The notes beneath the pieces are model-generated. The model was not told the origin of the DNA, did not search any database, and was given only the letters and a program-made list of their open reading frames with translations. Source: Hydra vulgaris (taxonomy: Eukaryota; Cnidaria; Hydrozoa; Anthoathecata; Hydridae). From it: 64,000 nucleotides of DNA. The DNA is taken from contig NC_088934.1 of the NCBI RefSeq assembly GCF_038396675.1, positions 32,572,001-32,636,000 of the forward strand, given 5' to 3'. Position numbers and translations under genes: made by a program. Shown in pieces: positions 10,463 through 22,274 of this stretch. How positions within the stretch are numbered: the stretch's first letter is position 1; the number at the start of each line of letters is the position of its first letter.

Positions 10463-12241
10463 TAATTTTAATTAGTCTATTCCAGACAACAATTATTTCT
10501 TTATTATTCTATAATCAATAACTATTCTAGTTAGTCATTTCCAGAGATAACTTTCATTTTGGTTAATATTGATTTTTAACAACAACCACACTGAATAAAA
10601 AAAGCCAAAATACAAAACTTTGAATAAAATTGCAAAATCAAGAGCCATTTCCAAAGCAAGAACAATAAACCAGACAGTCTTTTAAAATAATACATCAGTT
10701 ATTTTTTAAATAACTGATGTAAATCACATCAAGATTAATTTAAAAAAGTATATAATAAAGTTAAAAAAGTAAAAGTACTTAACTTAAAAAAAAAAAATTT
10801 TCGTAACCACAACAACCGCTTTTTTTAATCTATTTAATATATCGAATTTAGTAGGATGGTTGAAAAAAGCACACTTTCAAATTAAAAATTATATGGTCGA
10901 TTGTGAAGAAAAGTGTCTTGATGTTATTTTATCATACAGATAACATCAAGTTCATTCTTTTGATTCATTCATTCTTTCTTTCAGTAATTTTTAATTACTT
11001 TTTTTACTTTAAATTTTCAAAAATTTAAAGTGAAAAAGTTAACGAAAGAGCAAATCACAATATTTAAACAACCAGATTCCAATCACATGTTTAAAATCAG
11101 GCCCGTAGCAAGCTTTTTGTTTTTGTTTGAGAATTTAACTTTTTGTTACGACATGGAGCAAGCTCTAAACATTTATATATTCATGTTTATGTAAAGCTTT
11201 TCAAAAGTATTGCGATAATGCCATTAGCGCGAGAGCGACGAGTTTAAAACATTTATATATACATTTTTTTTAACATTTTAAACTAAATTTAAGTTCGTTA
11301 ACAAGTCTCTTTTGTTTTGCAATAATCTCTTAGTGTTCAAAAACTATGATCATATAAATATTGAGCAACCTTCCCAACTATTTATGGAATTTAAAACATT
11401 ATTTTTAATTAAGTTATAAGTTCGTCTGATCAAATTCTGTTCCTCATTCAAAAGTGGAGCGAAGGTTAATTGAACTCTTTTTTCGTGAATAAGTAATCAA
11501 ATGCCGCGGACTTGAAATTTGTTGAAGATTAGCCAAGAAAATTAAGTTTCAATAAGTGACTTTAGTCTATAAGATCATTTGTATTTTTCAAACAATATTA
11601 TAATATTGCTCAAATTATTCTTATTTTTATTATTACTGATTTGATAATTATCAAATTAATTTTTTTTTCAAATTTAATTTCGTCATTGATTTTTTTTTTT
11701 TTTTTTATTACAAAAAGATATTCTTTAATGCTGTGGTCGATTTTTCATTTTTATAATCTTTTATTTTTCTAAATTTGCCGTTATACATTATTACCTTTTT
11801 TTTGTGAAATATACAAATGGTGGGGGCAAGAAGAAGATACAAATAGTATTATTGTCAAGCTCTTAAATATCCGTACAAAACGAAGTCATTTAAAAACTTG
11901 ACGTTAAAAATTGATGATCATGTGTTTTTCTGAAGTTTGAGTTTAATAAGTTTATTTTAGTTGACAATTATAGTTTTGTATTTTTTGGGAATATATCTAA
12001 AAAATTAATATATGAAATACAAAATTCTCTTTTTTTAGTATGTTATTTTAGAAAATGAGAAATCTTTTTTAAAAATAACATGCAAAAACAGAAGAGTATT
12101 GCATAAATAACAGAAACTTGGAATAATTTTATTTATTTAACATATAAACTGGTTTAAAAAATATTATCCATGGAAATATAAATTAAATAAAATACAAGAT
12201 TCAATTCTAAATTGATTTAAATGCAAGTATTGAGTGGTGTT
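10463..12241. other. AT-rich spacer, no gene seen
   Basis: No coding frame of note. It contains simple A/T runs and two small hairpins (10691-10721 with ACATCAGTTATTT arms, and about 10919-10952 with CTTGATGTTAT arms). Confidence 0.5.
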
Positions 12242-12412
12242 AAGGCGAGTTTCCACTCACTAATGGGAAAGGAAATAAAAAAATAGTCACGTGAGCATGC
12301 GTATTAAAAGTTTTTATTTGTCTAAAGGAAAACTGCTCATGCTCACGTGATTATTTTTCCATACCCTTTTCCGTTTCCGTAGAAAAACGGATGAGTGGAA
12401 ACTACCTTTATA
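12242..12412. repeat. Foldback MITE, 171 bp
   Basis: Inverted ends around GTTTCCACTCA (left) and TGAGTGGAAAC (right) enclose a second inverted pair built on CACGTGAGCATG / CATGCTCACGTG. No coding capacity. Confidence 0.75.
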
Positions 12413-12635
12413 CCTCGTCAAAAGCAACGTAAAAAGGTTTCATAATTTGAAAATGCGGCGATTCCTTTTATCACCAAACCGATTAGAATTACTTAATCAA
12501 CAGTAACTTTAACCAATAGTATTAATAATAGTTACGTACAAATGAGGTCTTTTAATATGTTGTTAAAAACCATATTGAACTCAGTTAATGACTTTATGGT
12601 AACCGATGTCTACTTGTGTAAACTTTGAGATGTAA

Positions 12636-12872
12636 TAGGCCGGGTGAATAAAAAACGCAATTGATTTTACTCAGTAATTGATCAGCTTTACGTGAATAAA
12701 AATTTCATCAATTTTGCTTAAGTTTTTATTCACGTAAAGCTGAGCAATTACTGAGTAAATTGCTTAACTTTACGTGAATAAAAGTTTGAGCAAAATCACT
12801 GATGTTTTTATCCACGTAAAACTGACCAATTACTGAGAAAAAGCAATTGCCTTTTTTTATTCACCCGGCCTA
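12636..12872. repeat. Foldback MITE with TAGGCCGGGTGAATAAA ends, 237 bp
   Basis: The terminal inverted repeat TAGGCCGGGTGAATAAA is found at 12636 and complemented at 12856-12872. Inside, the block TTTATTCACGTAAA and CAATTACTGAGTAA recurs several times in both orientations, giving nested hairpins. No coding capacity. Confidence 0.85.
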
Positions 12873-13269
12873 TCATTAACATATTTATGAAAAACCAATG
12901 ATTTTGGTTAATAAATATACTTTTGGTAAATTAAACATACTTAAGTGCCAAGCTCAAGTATGTTCTTGTTAATATAACATTAGAATGTTTAGGAAAATGT
13001 TGACACAACCACTTTATTCGGTTTGGGTGTAAACTTTATATAATCATAAAATTTGAATTTTGAGTTTTAAAACCTGTCGACTTAAATTTAGTGTAAAAAA
13101 ATACAAAAATAAAAGTTTCTAATTTGTTGTCCTTACATTTGGGGGTAGGAACAGTAAATATTCTAGGGTATTTTTTTTCAGGCCCCATTCACCACAAGTT
13201 TTATTTCTTAATCTACGTATAAACCATTGCTTAGCTACAGCTCGGGTTATACATATATTACAAATGTGG
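12873..13269. other. Unassigned AT-rich spacer
   Basis: I recognise nothing here. Confidence 0.4.
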
Positions 13270-14270
13270 CGTAGCAAAGTATTTTTGGTCAGTTGACATA
13301 CGTGGCCAAGGTGCCCAATTTTTGTTTCTCTGTAACAATAACTTTTCTAAAACAAAAACAAAAAAAACTCTTTAAACATATCTTAGGATATTGTATTATA
13401 TGTTTACACACTCAGTACACCTCTACAAGATTTTCTTGTGAGTTGACAGCTAGTTGCACCACAAAGAGTAAACCATCTATTAAATATTTGAGGTAGCTTT
13501 TTATTTAGGCAGCTGCGAATAAATAACGATTTTCAATTTTGATTATATCATGTAATTTTAAAATTTGTAGTGCATCAAAAAATGTGAATGTATGGGTACT
13601 TTTCGGTAAAAGTTCAATAATCCTGACTGCTTTTTTCTGCATGATAAATAGGCTATTCACTTATGTTTTGATTCCATGATAGAAAACAATATGTGAAGTG
13701 AGAGTGAAATAAAGCATAGTAAATAGATTTTAAAGTTTTTTGTTGTGTGAAATGTCTTAGCATTGACAGAATGGCAAGGGATCAGTTTTTTAAGAGTTAA
13801 GGGAAACTTTGTTGGCATTTAACCAGTTGCATACTTGTTTAAGGTCATAGTTAACGTATTTGTTGATTTTTTGCCATCATCAAAACGTTCCACATCAAAT
13901 GCCACATCAAAACGTTCCTTCATCCAGGGAATCTTTAATTTTTTCTGTTATACTTAGTAAACCAATTGATGTAGAGTAATTTGTATGAAAACCAAATTGT
14001 AGTTCAAAAAACAGTTTGTTTCCATTGAAGAATTCATATAAGTGGTTAAACATTAGCCTTTCAAGAACTTTATCAATGTTGGAGAGGAGGAAAATTAGCC
14101 TATAGTTTGGCATAAATAGTTTTTAATCAGTTTTAAAAATAGATATAACTTTGGTAGTTTTTAAGTTTTCTGGGAAAACACCACTTGAGAAAGAGATATT
14201 AAAAATGTTAGAAAGAATTCTTGAAAGTTCCTTTTTTAATAGCCTTAGAATTTTAAATGATTGCTAAACA
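13270..14270 (-). pseudogene. Non-LTR retrotransposon reverse transcriptase relic
   Basis: On the minus strand 14113-13907 reads NYRLIFLLSNIDKVLERLMF and then LQFGFHTNYSTSIGLLSITE. These are the NYRPISLL and QxGFRxxxST signatures of LINE reverse transcriptases, which copy the element RNA at nicked chromosomal DNA. The upstream piece (14270-14140) encodes the preceding FP..LK.TKVIPIFK-type strand. Downstream sequence to about 13270 resembles the C-terminal arm in scattered frames. The YADD catalytic core is not visible, and stops are frequent. It is a different lineage from the LINE at 15940-18131. Confidence 0.65.
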
Positions 14271-14477
14271 TACTTATTTTATTGACAGTAAATATAGATT
14301 AGTTAGTTTAGCAGCATACTTCAATTTGTTTAAAAAAAGTTTGTTAAAGAAAATTTATTGTTACTATTCAATAAAGTCTTTATAAGTATACTAATTTTTA
14401 CTAATACTAGTAAGAGGAGAATTGATTCTTAAATTGATGAAACACAGAGTAAAATGAAAAAATTTTGATAGCTGATT

Positions 14478-14655
14478 TTCTACTTATTTATTATTGTTCT
14501 GTTCTTTTAAGAACATTGATCTATTCTCTTTTCTTTTTTTTTCTAGCAACTCCAAACTTAATAGTGGTTGCTTGCAGCCTTCTAGTATCTCCCAACTTAA
14601 TAGTGGTTGCTTGCAGCCTTATTTGGAGTGAATCAGAATTTAAAAAAAAAAACAA
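14478..14655 (+). mobile_element. LINE 3' tail with 47-bp internal duplication
   Basis: The segment AGTGGTTGCTTGCAGCCTT, which ends the LINE at 15940-18131, occurs here twice, 47 bp apart, followed by GGAGTG.. and an A-rich run. This is an orphan 3' end, probably a 5'-truncated insertion with a duplicated tail. Confidence 0.7.
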
Positions 14656-15939
14656 AGAGAACATATAACAGCTCCTTTAAAACCCACTAAAGTCGTCTTT
14701 TTTAAAAAAATCTTTTCTAAAATCCTCTATTATTATCTAAAAAGTTTGATCAAATCTCCTCTTTAACTCCTTTTTATTTATTTTTTGATTTCTTGATGGT
14801 ACTATAATGTTAAAAACTCCTGAAAAACTGGTTAACGTCTTAAAGGGCATTGGGTTGTAAAAAATCATTTTTCGGAAATCGATGTCATCAAACATCAAAA
14901 ATGGCATTTTTAACCCCTACCCAAGCCCAAAAAATTTTGAAACACTGGCGTTAAACCTATATAATTATAATTTGCAATCTCTTAAGTCGTCTTTTAGCCT
15001 ATGCTAATGTAACTTCGAAGTTGTGTGAGGGGGCAAAGAATTTGGACGTTAATTTACTTTCCTACAACTAATCTGGCTTTAGTCAATACACAACAAAAAT
15101 TAATAATAAAAATAACTTTCAGAAGATTACCAATACTTCCTCCCTGAAATCTTCAAAATGTTTGAAAAATTAGTTTGGTATTAACAGGTTAAATACTTTT
15201 TGTGTTGCTAGTAGATGATACATTTGTCATTTATAAAATTTAGACAAACCGATACTTTTCCTAATATTTTATATACACTGTGAATGATTTATTGTAAAGT
15301 GTTACTTTATAAGGCATAAATTGGCAGTAATTTTTATTTGACAATTGCTATTTTAACAATTTTTTCAAACTCAATCATTTAGATTCAATCCAATTTATTA
15401 AATAGTAAAAAACAACTTTAGTCTTCAACGGTTAAAATTATTTTGTAACCTTTAATTCATTGAAGAAACTGGTTGTAATTGCTTTAGTATAAATTCAGAT
15501 CGTTGCATAATCTACCTGATGAAATATGGTATTACTTATATATGTGATAATTGATAAAAGTTAATTAGTTTTTAAATGATCAGATGAATGCTGGTCTTTA
15601 TTATATGGCTGGTTGTGTATTATATGTTGTGCATAGTTAATGTAGCAATATCAGTTTTTTGTTCCAAAATAAAAAATTATGTTTCACATAGTTAATCGGG
15701 TTTTCTTACTTGATTGCTGTTCATTCGTGTTCTTTTTCATCTCTCTAATATAATATGACGGTACTGCCAATATTTTTTTTAATTCGCATTTTATATTTGC
15801 TTTTATTTCTAAAAATTTTAAATTTTTATAAATGTTAGAGCTTTAAAATATATTTATTATATCATTGTTTAATAACTTGATTGTTTTACATTTTTTTCTG
15901 TCGTGATATCTCTAAAAGTAATATCTTATTCTTCTTTAT
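14656..15939. other. AT-rich spacer, no gene seen
   Basis: No coding frame, repeat terminus or RNA gene recognised. Confidence 0.45.
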
Positions 15940-18131
15940 CACCTGAATCCCCCTATTATTGTACCTCTTGCAACTACCTTAAAGCTGACTGGGATTCTTT
16001 CCGCGATTTTCTTCGTGATGGCCCTTGGGTATAAATCTTTCGTCTTCCTTTCGATAAATGTGCTTCTTACATAACCTCGTAGATTCAGTCTGGCATGGAA
16101 TCTTTTGTTCTCTCTCGACGATTCCAGGTCAAGCCTCACTCTCATCCATGGTTTTCCTCGCAACGTGCTGCTGCGATTGCCAATCGAAACCGTTACTTCC
16201 ATATCTATCAGCAAAACAGTTCTGCGAGAAAACATTGTAAAAAGGTTTTGTCTAACGCCAAAGCCTGCTATTCTCAGGTCATGAAATCTTGTATCTAATC
16301 TCAAAAATTAGGCTCTCGTGACTTCTGCATAATCTTTAATAGTATTAATAATAAGGGCATATCTTTAATTCCACCTCTCTTGTATGGTCAGACTTTGTCA
16401 CCTCACCTAAAGACAAAGCTGAATTGTTTGCTAAAAACTTTTCATCAATATCATCTCTTGATTTCACTAGTTGAGTTCCACCTGATATTGCCAACAAACA
16501 AGTTGATCCATTGCTTGACTTTCGTATCACTCCAGCTTCTGTATCTAAAGTGATTTCCTGCCTAGACTCTTCTACAGCTTGTGGCCAGGACAACATATAT
16601 GTTATTGTCTTGCAGAAGTGTTCTCCTGAGCTGTCGTCTATACTCTCAAAACTATTTAACAATTGCTTATCAGAGTCTTGTTTTCCAGCCTGCTGGAAAA
16701 CGGCATCTGTTATCCCTATCTCCAAAATTTCTGGAGAGCGATCTGATTCTTCTAACTACCGTCCCATTAGTCTTCTTCATATCATAAGCAAGGTTTTTGA
16801 ATCTTTAATTAATAAACACTAAATTTCTCATCTTGAATCTAATAACTTACTTTCTGACCATCAATATGGATTTCGATCTTCTCGTTCTACAGCTGATTTG
16901 CTAACAGTAATAACTGATAGACTTTATCGTGCATTAGATAAAGGGAGAAAGATTAAGGCCATCGCTCTTGACATTTCATAAGCTTTTGATAAAGTTTGGC
17001 ATGCTGGTCTTCTCCATAAGCTTTCTTCTTACGGTGTCTGGCAACATCTTTAAGATTATTGAACCTTTCCTTTCCAATCGTAGTATAAAAGTTGTCCTCG
17101 ATTGACAACACTCTTCTTCTTATTCTGTAACTTCAGGGGTTCCTCAAGGTTCTATCCTTAGCCCTATACTCTTTTTAATTTACATTAACGATCTTCCAGA
17201 TATTCTCACATCTAAGGTGGCATTGTTTGCTGATGATACTACCATTTATTCTTGTCGTAATAAAAAAACCAACAATCTCTGCTTGGAGGGGGCATTTGAG
17301 CTCAAAAAGGATCTCACTTCTACTACAGCATGGGGCTCACAGTGGCTGGTGAACTTCAATACAGATAAAACTCAATTTTTTTTTAGCCAATCGTTATCGC
17401 AATAAGTTAGATTTTCCTATATTTATGAACGGTAATGTACTCGATGAGTCATCTACTATTCATCTTCTAGGATTAACTCTTACTTCCAATCTTTCTTTGA
17501 AACCATATATCAAATCTGTTGCAAAATTAGCATCTGCAAAGGTTGCATCTCTTTATCAAGCTTGACACTTTCTTACTTCGGATTCTATTCTCTATCTCTA
17601 TAAAGCTCAAATCCGGCCTTGTATGGAATACTGTTGCCATATCTGGGGCAGATCTTTTAATGATGCCCTTTCTCTTTTAGACAAGGTGCAAAAACGCATT
17701 GTAAACATAGTTGGAACTGCTCTTACAGACAACCTGCAACCATTATCAAATCGTCGTAATGTTGCTTCTCTCTCTCTTTTCTACAAATATTATAATGGGC
17801 ACTGCTCTAAAGAGCTAGCGTATCTTGTGCTATCTACTAAAATTCATTCTAGTGTTACTCGTCATTCAATTAAGTCTCATCCTTTTTCTGTGACTGTTCC
17901 TAAGTGCTCCAAAAACTCTTATTCTTCTAGTTTTTTCCTCGAACATTAGCTCTTTGGAATTTGCTTCCTTCATCTTGCTTTCCTGATTCATATAATTTAA
18001 AATCCTTTAAGTCGTCCATCAATCGTTATCTTGCTCTACATACTTCATCTTTTCTCTTCCAGTAACTTCCAACTCCAATTAGTGGTTGCTTGCAGCCTTG
18101 TTGGAAGCAAAATTGTTTAAAAAAAAAAAAG
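15940..18131 (+). pseudogene. CR1/Jockey-like LINE, 5'-truncated, degenerate ORF2
   Basis: The piece-wise translation follows the ORF2 of a Jockey/CR1-like LINE. In order: a pre-RT segment (about 15960-16330, KPHSHPWFSSQRAAAIANRN), then RT motifs SSTACGQDNIYVIVLQKC (16566), NYRPISLLHIISKVFE (16756), QYGFRSSRSTADLL (16863), ALDIS.AFDKVWHAGLLHKL (16966), SGVPQGSILSPILF (17137) and the catalytic FADDTTIYS (17226). A thumb/C-terminal region follows (MEYCCHIWG at 17623; LLPSSCFPDSYNLKSFKSS near 17960-18015), with the stop at about 18064. A short 3' UTR (AGTGGTTGCTTGCAGCCTT) ends in an A run. The endonuclease is absent. Many stops and frameshifts make it inactive. Transcribed left to right. Confidence 0.88.
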
Positions 18132-19079
18132 TACATTATTTTATCTTTTTGATTGTCTTATAGATGTATAGATATACAAATTGGCAAATTTAGGTTAACT
18201 ATTGCTTGTTTTTTATTTTGTTATTGACATGATGATTTGATTTGCTCACTTTGTAGTTGTTTTTTTCTTACTGTCATCAGTTACTCATTTTATAAACTAG
18301 GTTTATTGATATAAGATATAGTTAATAGGTACAATTATTAAAGTCAGTTCTTTATTTACATACATTTGTTGCAGGTGCAGTTAACTATAGCTTCTACTAC
18401 ACCTACACCAAAAGTAGTATTTAAAAATATGGCTATTTTTAATTATAATGAGATATTTGATCAATTTTTTGTAGAATATTGTGAAAGTATAGACTACTCT
18501 GGCATGTTGATACCATGGCTGTTTTAACATTTTTAACATTTATATAATTTAAAAGTTCAAATCCTACTGACACACAATTAGAGTTCATTTTGTAAATCAA
18601 TTTATTGACATATATTGATCAATGCATTTTATAAGTACTTTTCTGGCACAAGAGCAGGTATTTTTATTTTCTTTTTTCATTGCGATTTTATAGTACTATT
18701 TATGTTATACTTCTATATATTCTATATATATGTTATATTTCTATACTATACAGGCTTGTTATTCCATGCGGAAAAATCGAATTTCTTCCAATAATGCCCA
18801 AGTTTCAACCAAGTTAAATTTTTTCAAAAGGGCTTAAACACCATGTTATTCTGCTATTTATATTGTGTAAGAATATTTTGATCTTATTTTCAAAATAAAG
18901 TTTTAGTGTAGCATGAAGTGTGTCGTTTTTTAATGTTGTTTTTATTTAAAACATTCTCATAGCAAAAAATAGTAAACTAAGTCTAGGTCACATTTTATTA
19001 TTATTGTGCTATACATAGATTAAAACCGCTAAAATCGTCGAATAATACCCGTCTAGGTTGTTATTTAACGGTAGTAAAG
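18132..19079 (+). other. Spacer with one possible exon (18375-18527)
   Basis: A pyrimidine-containing acceptor (TTTGTTGCAG, ending 18374) is followed by 50 open codons ending in TAA at 18525-18527. The reading begins VQLTIASTTPTPKVV and continues into an acidic stretch. I do not recognise it. It could be the last exon of an unseen gene or chance; nothing else here looks coding. Confidence 0.22.
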
Positions 19080-19310
19080 TAGTGGTGTAGTGGTAGAGCG
19101 CTCGCCTCATAATTGAGAAGTTCCGAGTTCGATCACCACCACATCCCTAGTAGTACCGTGCTCAACTTGTTTTTCCGCCTAGCGGTTTTGTTTTTCATGG
19201 TTTGTGTTTCGGAGTTATAGAGTTGAGAGAGGGTTATAACAACAACTAAAGCAGCCTCCTCAACTGTAGTGGCTTTTTCAGCCTTGAGGAGGTAAACACA
19301 CAAAAAAAGG
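19080..19310 (+). mobile_element. tRNA-derived SINE with 3' hairpin
   Basis: The head is plainly tRNA-like: GTAGTGGTAGAGCGCTCGCC gives the D-arm/A-box region and GAGTTCGATCACCACCAC the B box and 3' acceptor side. A tRNA-unrelated body follows, with a 9-bp stem CCTCCTCAA / TTGAGGAGG (19255-19263 and 19284-19292) near the end and a final A-rich stretch. Missing standard acceptor pairing argues against a functional tRNA gene. Confidence 0.7.
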
Positions 19311-19610
19311 CTAGACTACTTATTTAACCCCAATGATATTTTATATAACTAGATGTCTAACTTGCAGAATTTTATTGGACAAAAATTGAAGCAGCTTTTT
19401 TTTTGTTTATGACAATAGTCCGCCATTTGTAAAAAGGTTAAAAGCTGAAGCCGAAGCGTGGAATAAAAGTTAAAATGCTAGTCAGAAGTTCGCTATAAAT
19501 TAAAGATAATTCAAAAACAAATTTTAATAATCATAAAATACTTATAAAAGTTTTTTTATGAACCTATGTTTATTAAAAAGTACTTTAATTCATAAAAATG
19601 CTTTAAAAGC

Positions 19611-19739
<129 letters not shown>

Positions 19740-19748
19740 ATTGTTAAA

Positions 19749-20285
19749 CATATTTTTGTGTTGTTCTTTTTTGTAGTTACAACCGCTATCGTTGAAGTTA
19801 TGGTTCTTAAAAACTTCGTTTTTGCTCAGATGTATAATTCATATTTGAGGAATATTGATAACTTTTTTAAATCTATTGGGCCCAGTGCAAAAACTTATTT
19901 TCTAAGCGCATGCCAAATTTTATTAAAAAATATTATGTAGCAGACACCTAATTTATTGTAGCAAAATAGGTACTTATGTGCTCTAAGAATGTGTTATTTT
20001 GTGGAGTTTTGAACCAAAGTATATACTTTTAGAAAAAGTTAAAAGTTAGGCATTATTTTTATGTTGTTCTTTTTAGTAGTCACCACCGCTATCATTAAAT
20101 TTACTGTTCTGAAAAAATTCGTTGTTGATCAGATGTAAAATTTATATTAAAGGAATGTTGATAACTTTTTTAAATCTATTTTTCCCTGTGCAGAAATTTA
20201 TTTTCTAAGTGCATGCCAAATTTTATTAAAAAATATTATGTAGCAGACACCTTATTATTTGTTGCAGCATAGGTACTTCAATTTA
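19749..20285. repeat. Tandem duplication of a ~230-bp unit
   Basis: Bases 19749-19980 and 20050-20285 are homologous along their length, with shared blocks such as AACTTTTTTAAATCTATT and GCATGCCAAATTTTATTAAA. Each copy follows a T-rich tract ending in TAG, like a splice acceptor. The first copy is open for about 53 codons (19782-19940, FFKSIGPSAKTYFLSACQ); the second shares the tail (YFLSACQILLKNIM) but has stops. Duplicated exon or plain repeat cannot be told apart here. Confidence 0.6.
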
Positions 20286-20313
20286 ACTTTTTCTGGAGAA
20301 TAAAGGTAGGCAG

Positions 20314-20903
<590 letters not shown>

Positions 20904-20921
20904 GTGACATTGTATGGTATT

Positions 20922-21362
20922 ATGGGTGTTAAAAAGAATATGTGTGTGTTTCGTGGTGCAGCAAAAAACTATTTAAAATCAAACTTTGCATTGCCTTTGC
21001 AGGTAGATAACAATTGTAAAAATGGCCATATTCTGTTTGCTATCATTTACAATAATGAATCACATCAATTAACTATTGAGCAAGTCAATAAACTTTATGG
21101 CTTCAATATTTGCTATAGTCAAACTAAATTTCTTGTTAATGTATCAAAAAAATGGGCTTGCAATTTTTTAAGAGATTCGAAACGTTTTGTTGACTTCTGC
21201 AACGAGCCTTGCATTTGTCATGCAACAACATTGCCAGCAACACAACCATGGGAAAACAGTGAAAACAGGAAAGTTCACTTAAAGTTAAACTTAACTATTT
21301 ACTTGACTTGTCAACAATATGTTGATGATGATGTTGGTGATACACAGATGCTAATGCATTAA
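20922..21362 (+). CDS. Orphan ORF, about 146 codons, unknown
   Basis: An open frame of 146 codons from ATG 20922 (the frame is open from 20898) is unusual in DNA this AT-rich. The product has a Lys-rich start, a central aromatic/Cys region (KLYGFNICYSQTKF, KKWACNFLRDSKR, FCNEPCICH) and an acidic C-terminus (DDDVGD). No signal peptide or membrane helix is seen and I recognise no family. A histone-type stem-loop at 22137-22152 lies about 775 bp downstream on the same strand. It may be an exon of a transposon or host gene, or chance. Confidence 0.4.
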   Translation: MGVKKNMCVFRGAAKNYLKSNFALPLQVDNNCKNGHILFAIIYNNESHQLTIEQVNKLYGFNICYSQTKFLVNVSKKWACNFLRDSKRFVDFCNEPCICHATTLPATQPWENSENRKVHLKLNLTIYLTCQQYVDDDVGDTQMLMH

Positions 21363-22136
21363 TAAGACAAAATGCTAGTATTAAGTCATTTTATTTAACC
21401 AATATACCTTAGACGTATTTTATATTATAAACTATTTTAATGTATTTTATTTCAAGTATTATGGTGATTAGTTGCTCAAGAAAACATTAAAAGGTTGGCT
21501 TTTTTTATTCATCTATGATTTTTCTATTTAAATGGTAAAATGTGTTATACATCAGGAGTTCTTATTGTATTATTAGATTGATTTAATAGTTTTAATTGAT
21601 TCCTTTATGGTTTGGTTATAATAAGATCATTATTTTTTTAACTTTAATTTTTATGTCAGCAAACATTGAAGGATCAACTTGCTTCTATTGATGTTTCTAT
21701 TTAATGGTAAACTATGTTATGCATCAGAAGTTAAGTTATTTTGATTTATTTTTACCCTAGAGGTTACCAGATATATTTTATTTATCATTGCAAGGTTTCA
21801 ACTTAGAGCTTGTATAGTTTTGTTTCTATGAATGTTGATGTCTTAATAAGACAAAAAAATAATTAAATTATATTTATATATATTATTTAGATTATATTTA
21901 TTAGTGCAGTAGTAAGAGTTAGGTATTTATTAATCAGGATATTTGACTTCTTTTGACTTGATGATTGTGTATTATATTTTTTCAGAGATCTATTTTATTT
22001 TAGATAACGTTTAATAGTGTTTAATCTATGGACTAAAAAATAGACTTTTTATCTCTTAGGATGTCAATGATCAATGGTAAAAGGAAAATTTGCGACTCGT
22101 TTGCATTATGAAGTATAAATATTCACACACAAAAAA
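21363..22136. other. AT-rich spacer with a diverged tandem duplication
   Basis: Two related stretches near 21485-21570 and 21655-21740 share TTTCTATTTAA.TGGTAAA.T.TGTTAT.CATCAG, giving a duplication of about 175-bp period. No coding frame seen. Confidence 0.4.
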
Positions 22137-22152
22137 GGCTATTTTCATAGCC
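22137..22152 (+). promoter_or_regulatory. Histone-type 3' stem-loop (copy 1)
   Basis: GGCTATTTTCATAGCC folds as a 6-bp stem with a UUUC loop, flanked by AAAAAA upstream and ACAA downstream. It has the geometry of the metazoan histone mRNA 3' end. The fifth stem pair is A-U rather than the usual Y-R, a compensated change. It is one of three exact copies in the window. Confidence 0.5.
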
Positions 22153-22274
22153 ACAATTCTGTTAAAAACATTATTAAGCAAATGGGAAAATAATTGTTTA
22201 AGTGTAATTTTTTTTTTATCTACTAATTATATTTACAAGCAAATAACTATTTACATTTGAATGGCATATTTATG

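Noticed and set aside
19080..19146. Functional tRNA gene
   Set aside because: A and B boxes are present but acceptor and anticodon stems do not pair properly, and a SINE body follows.
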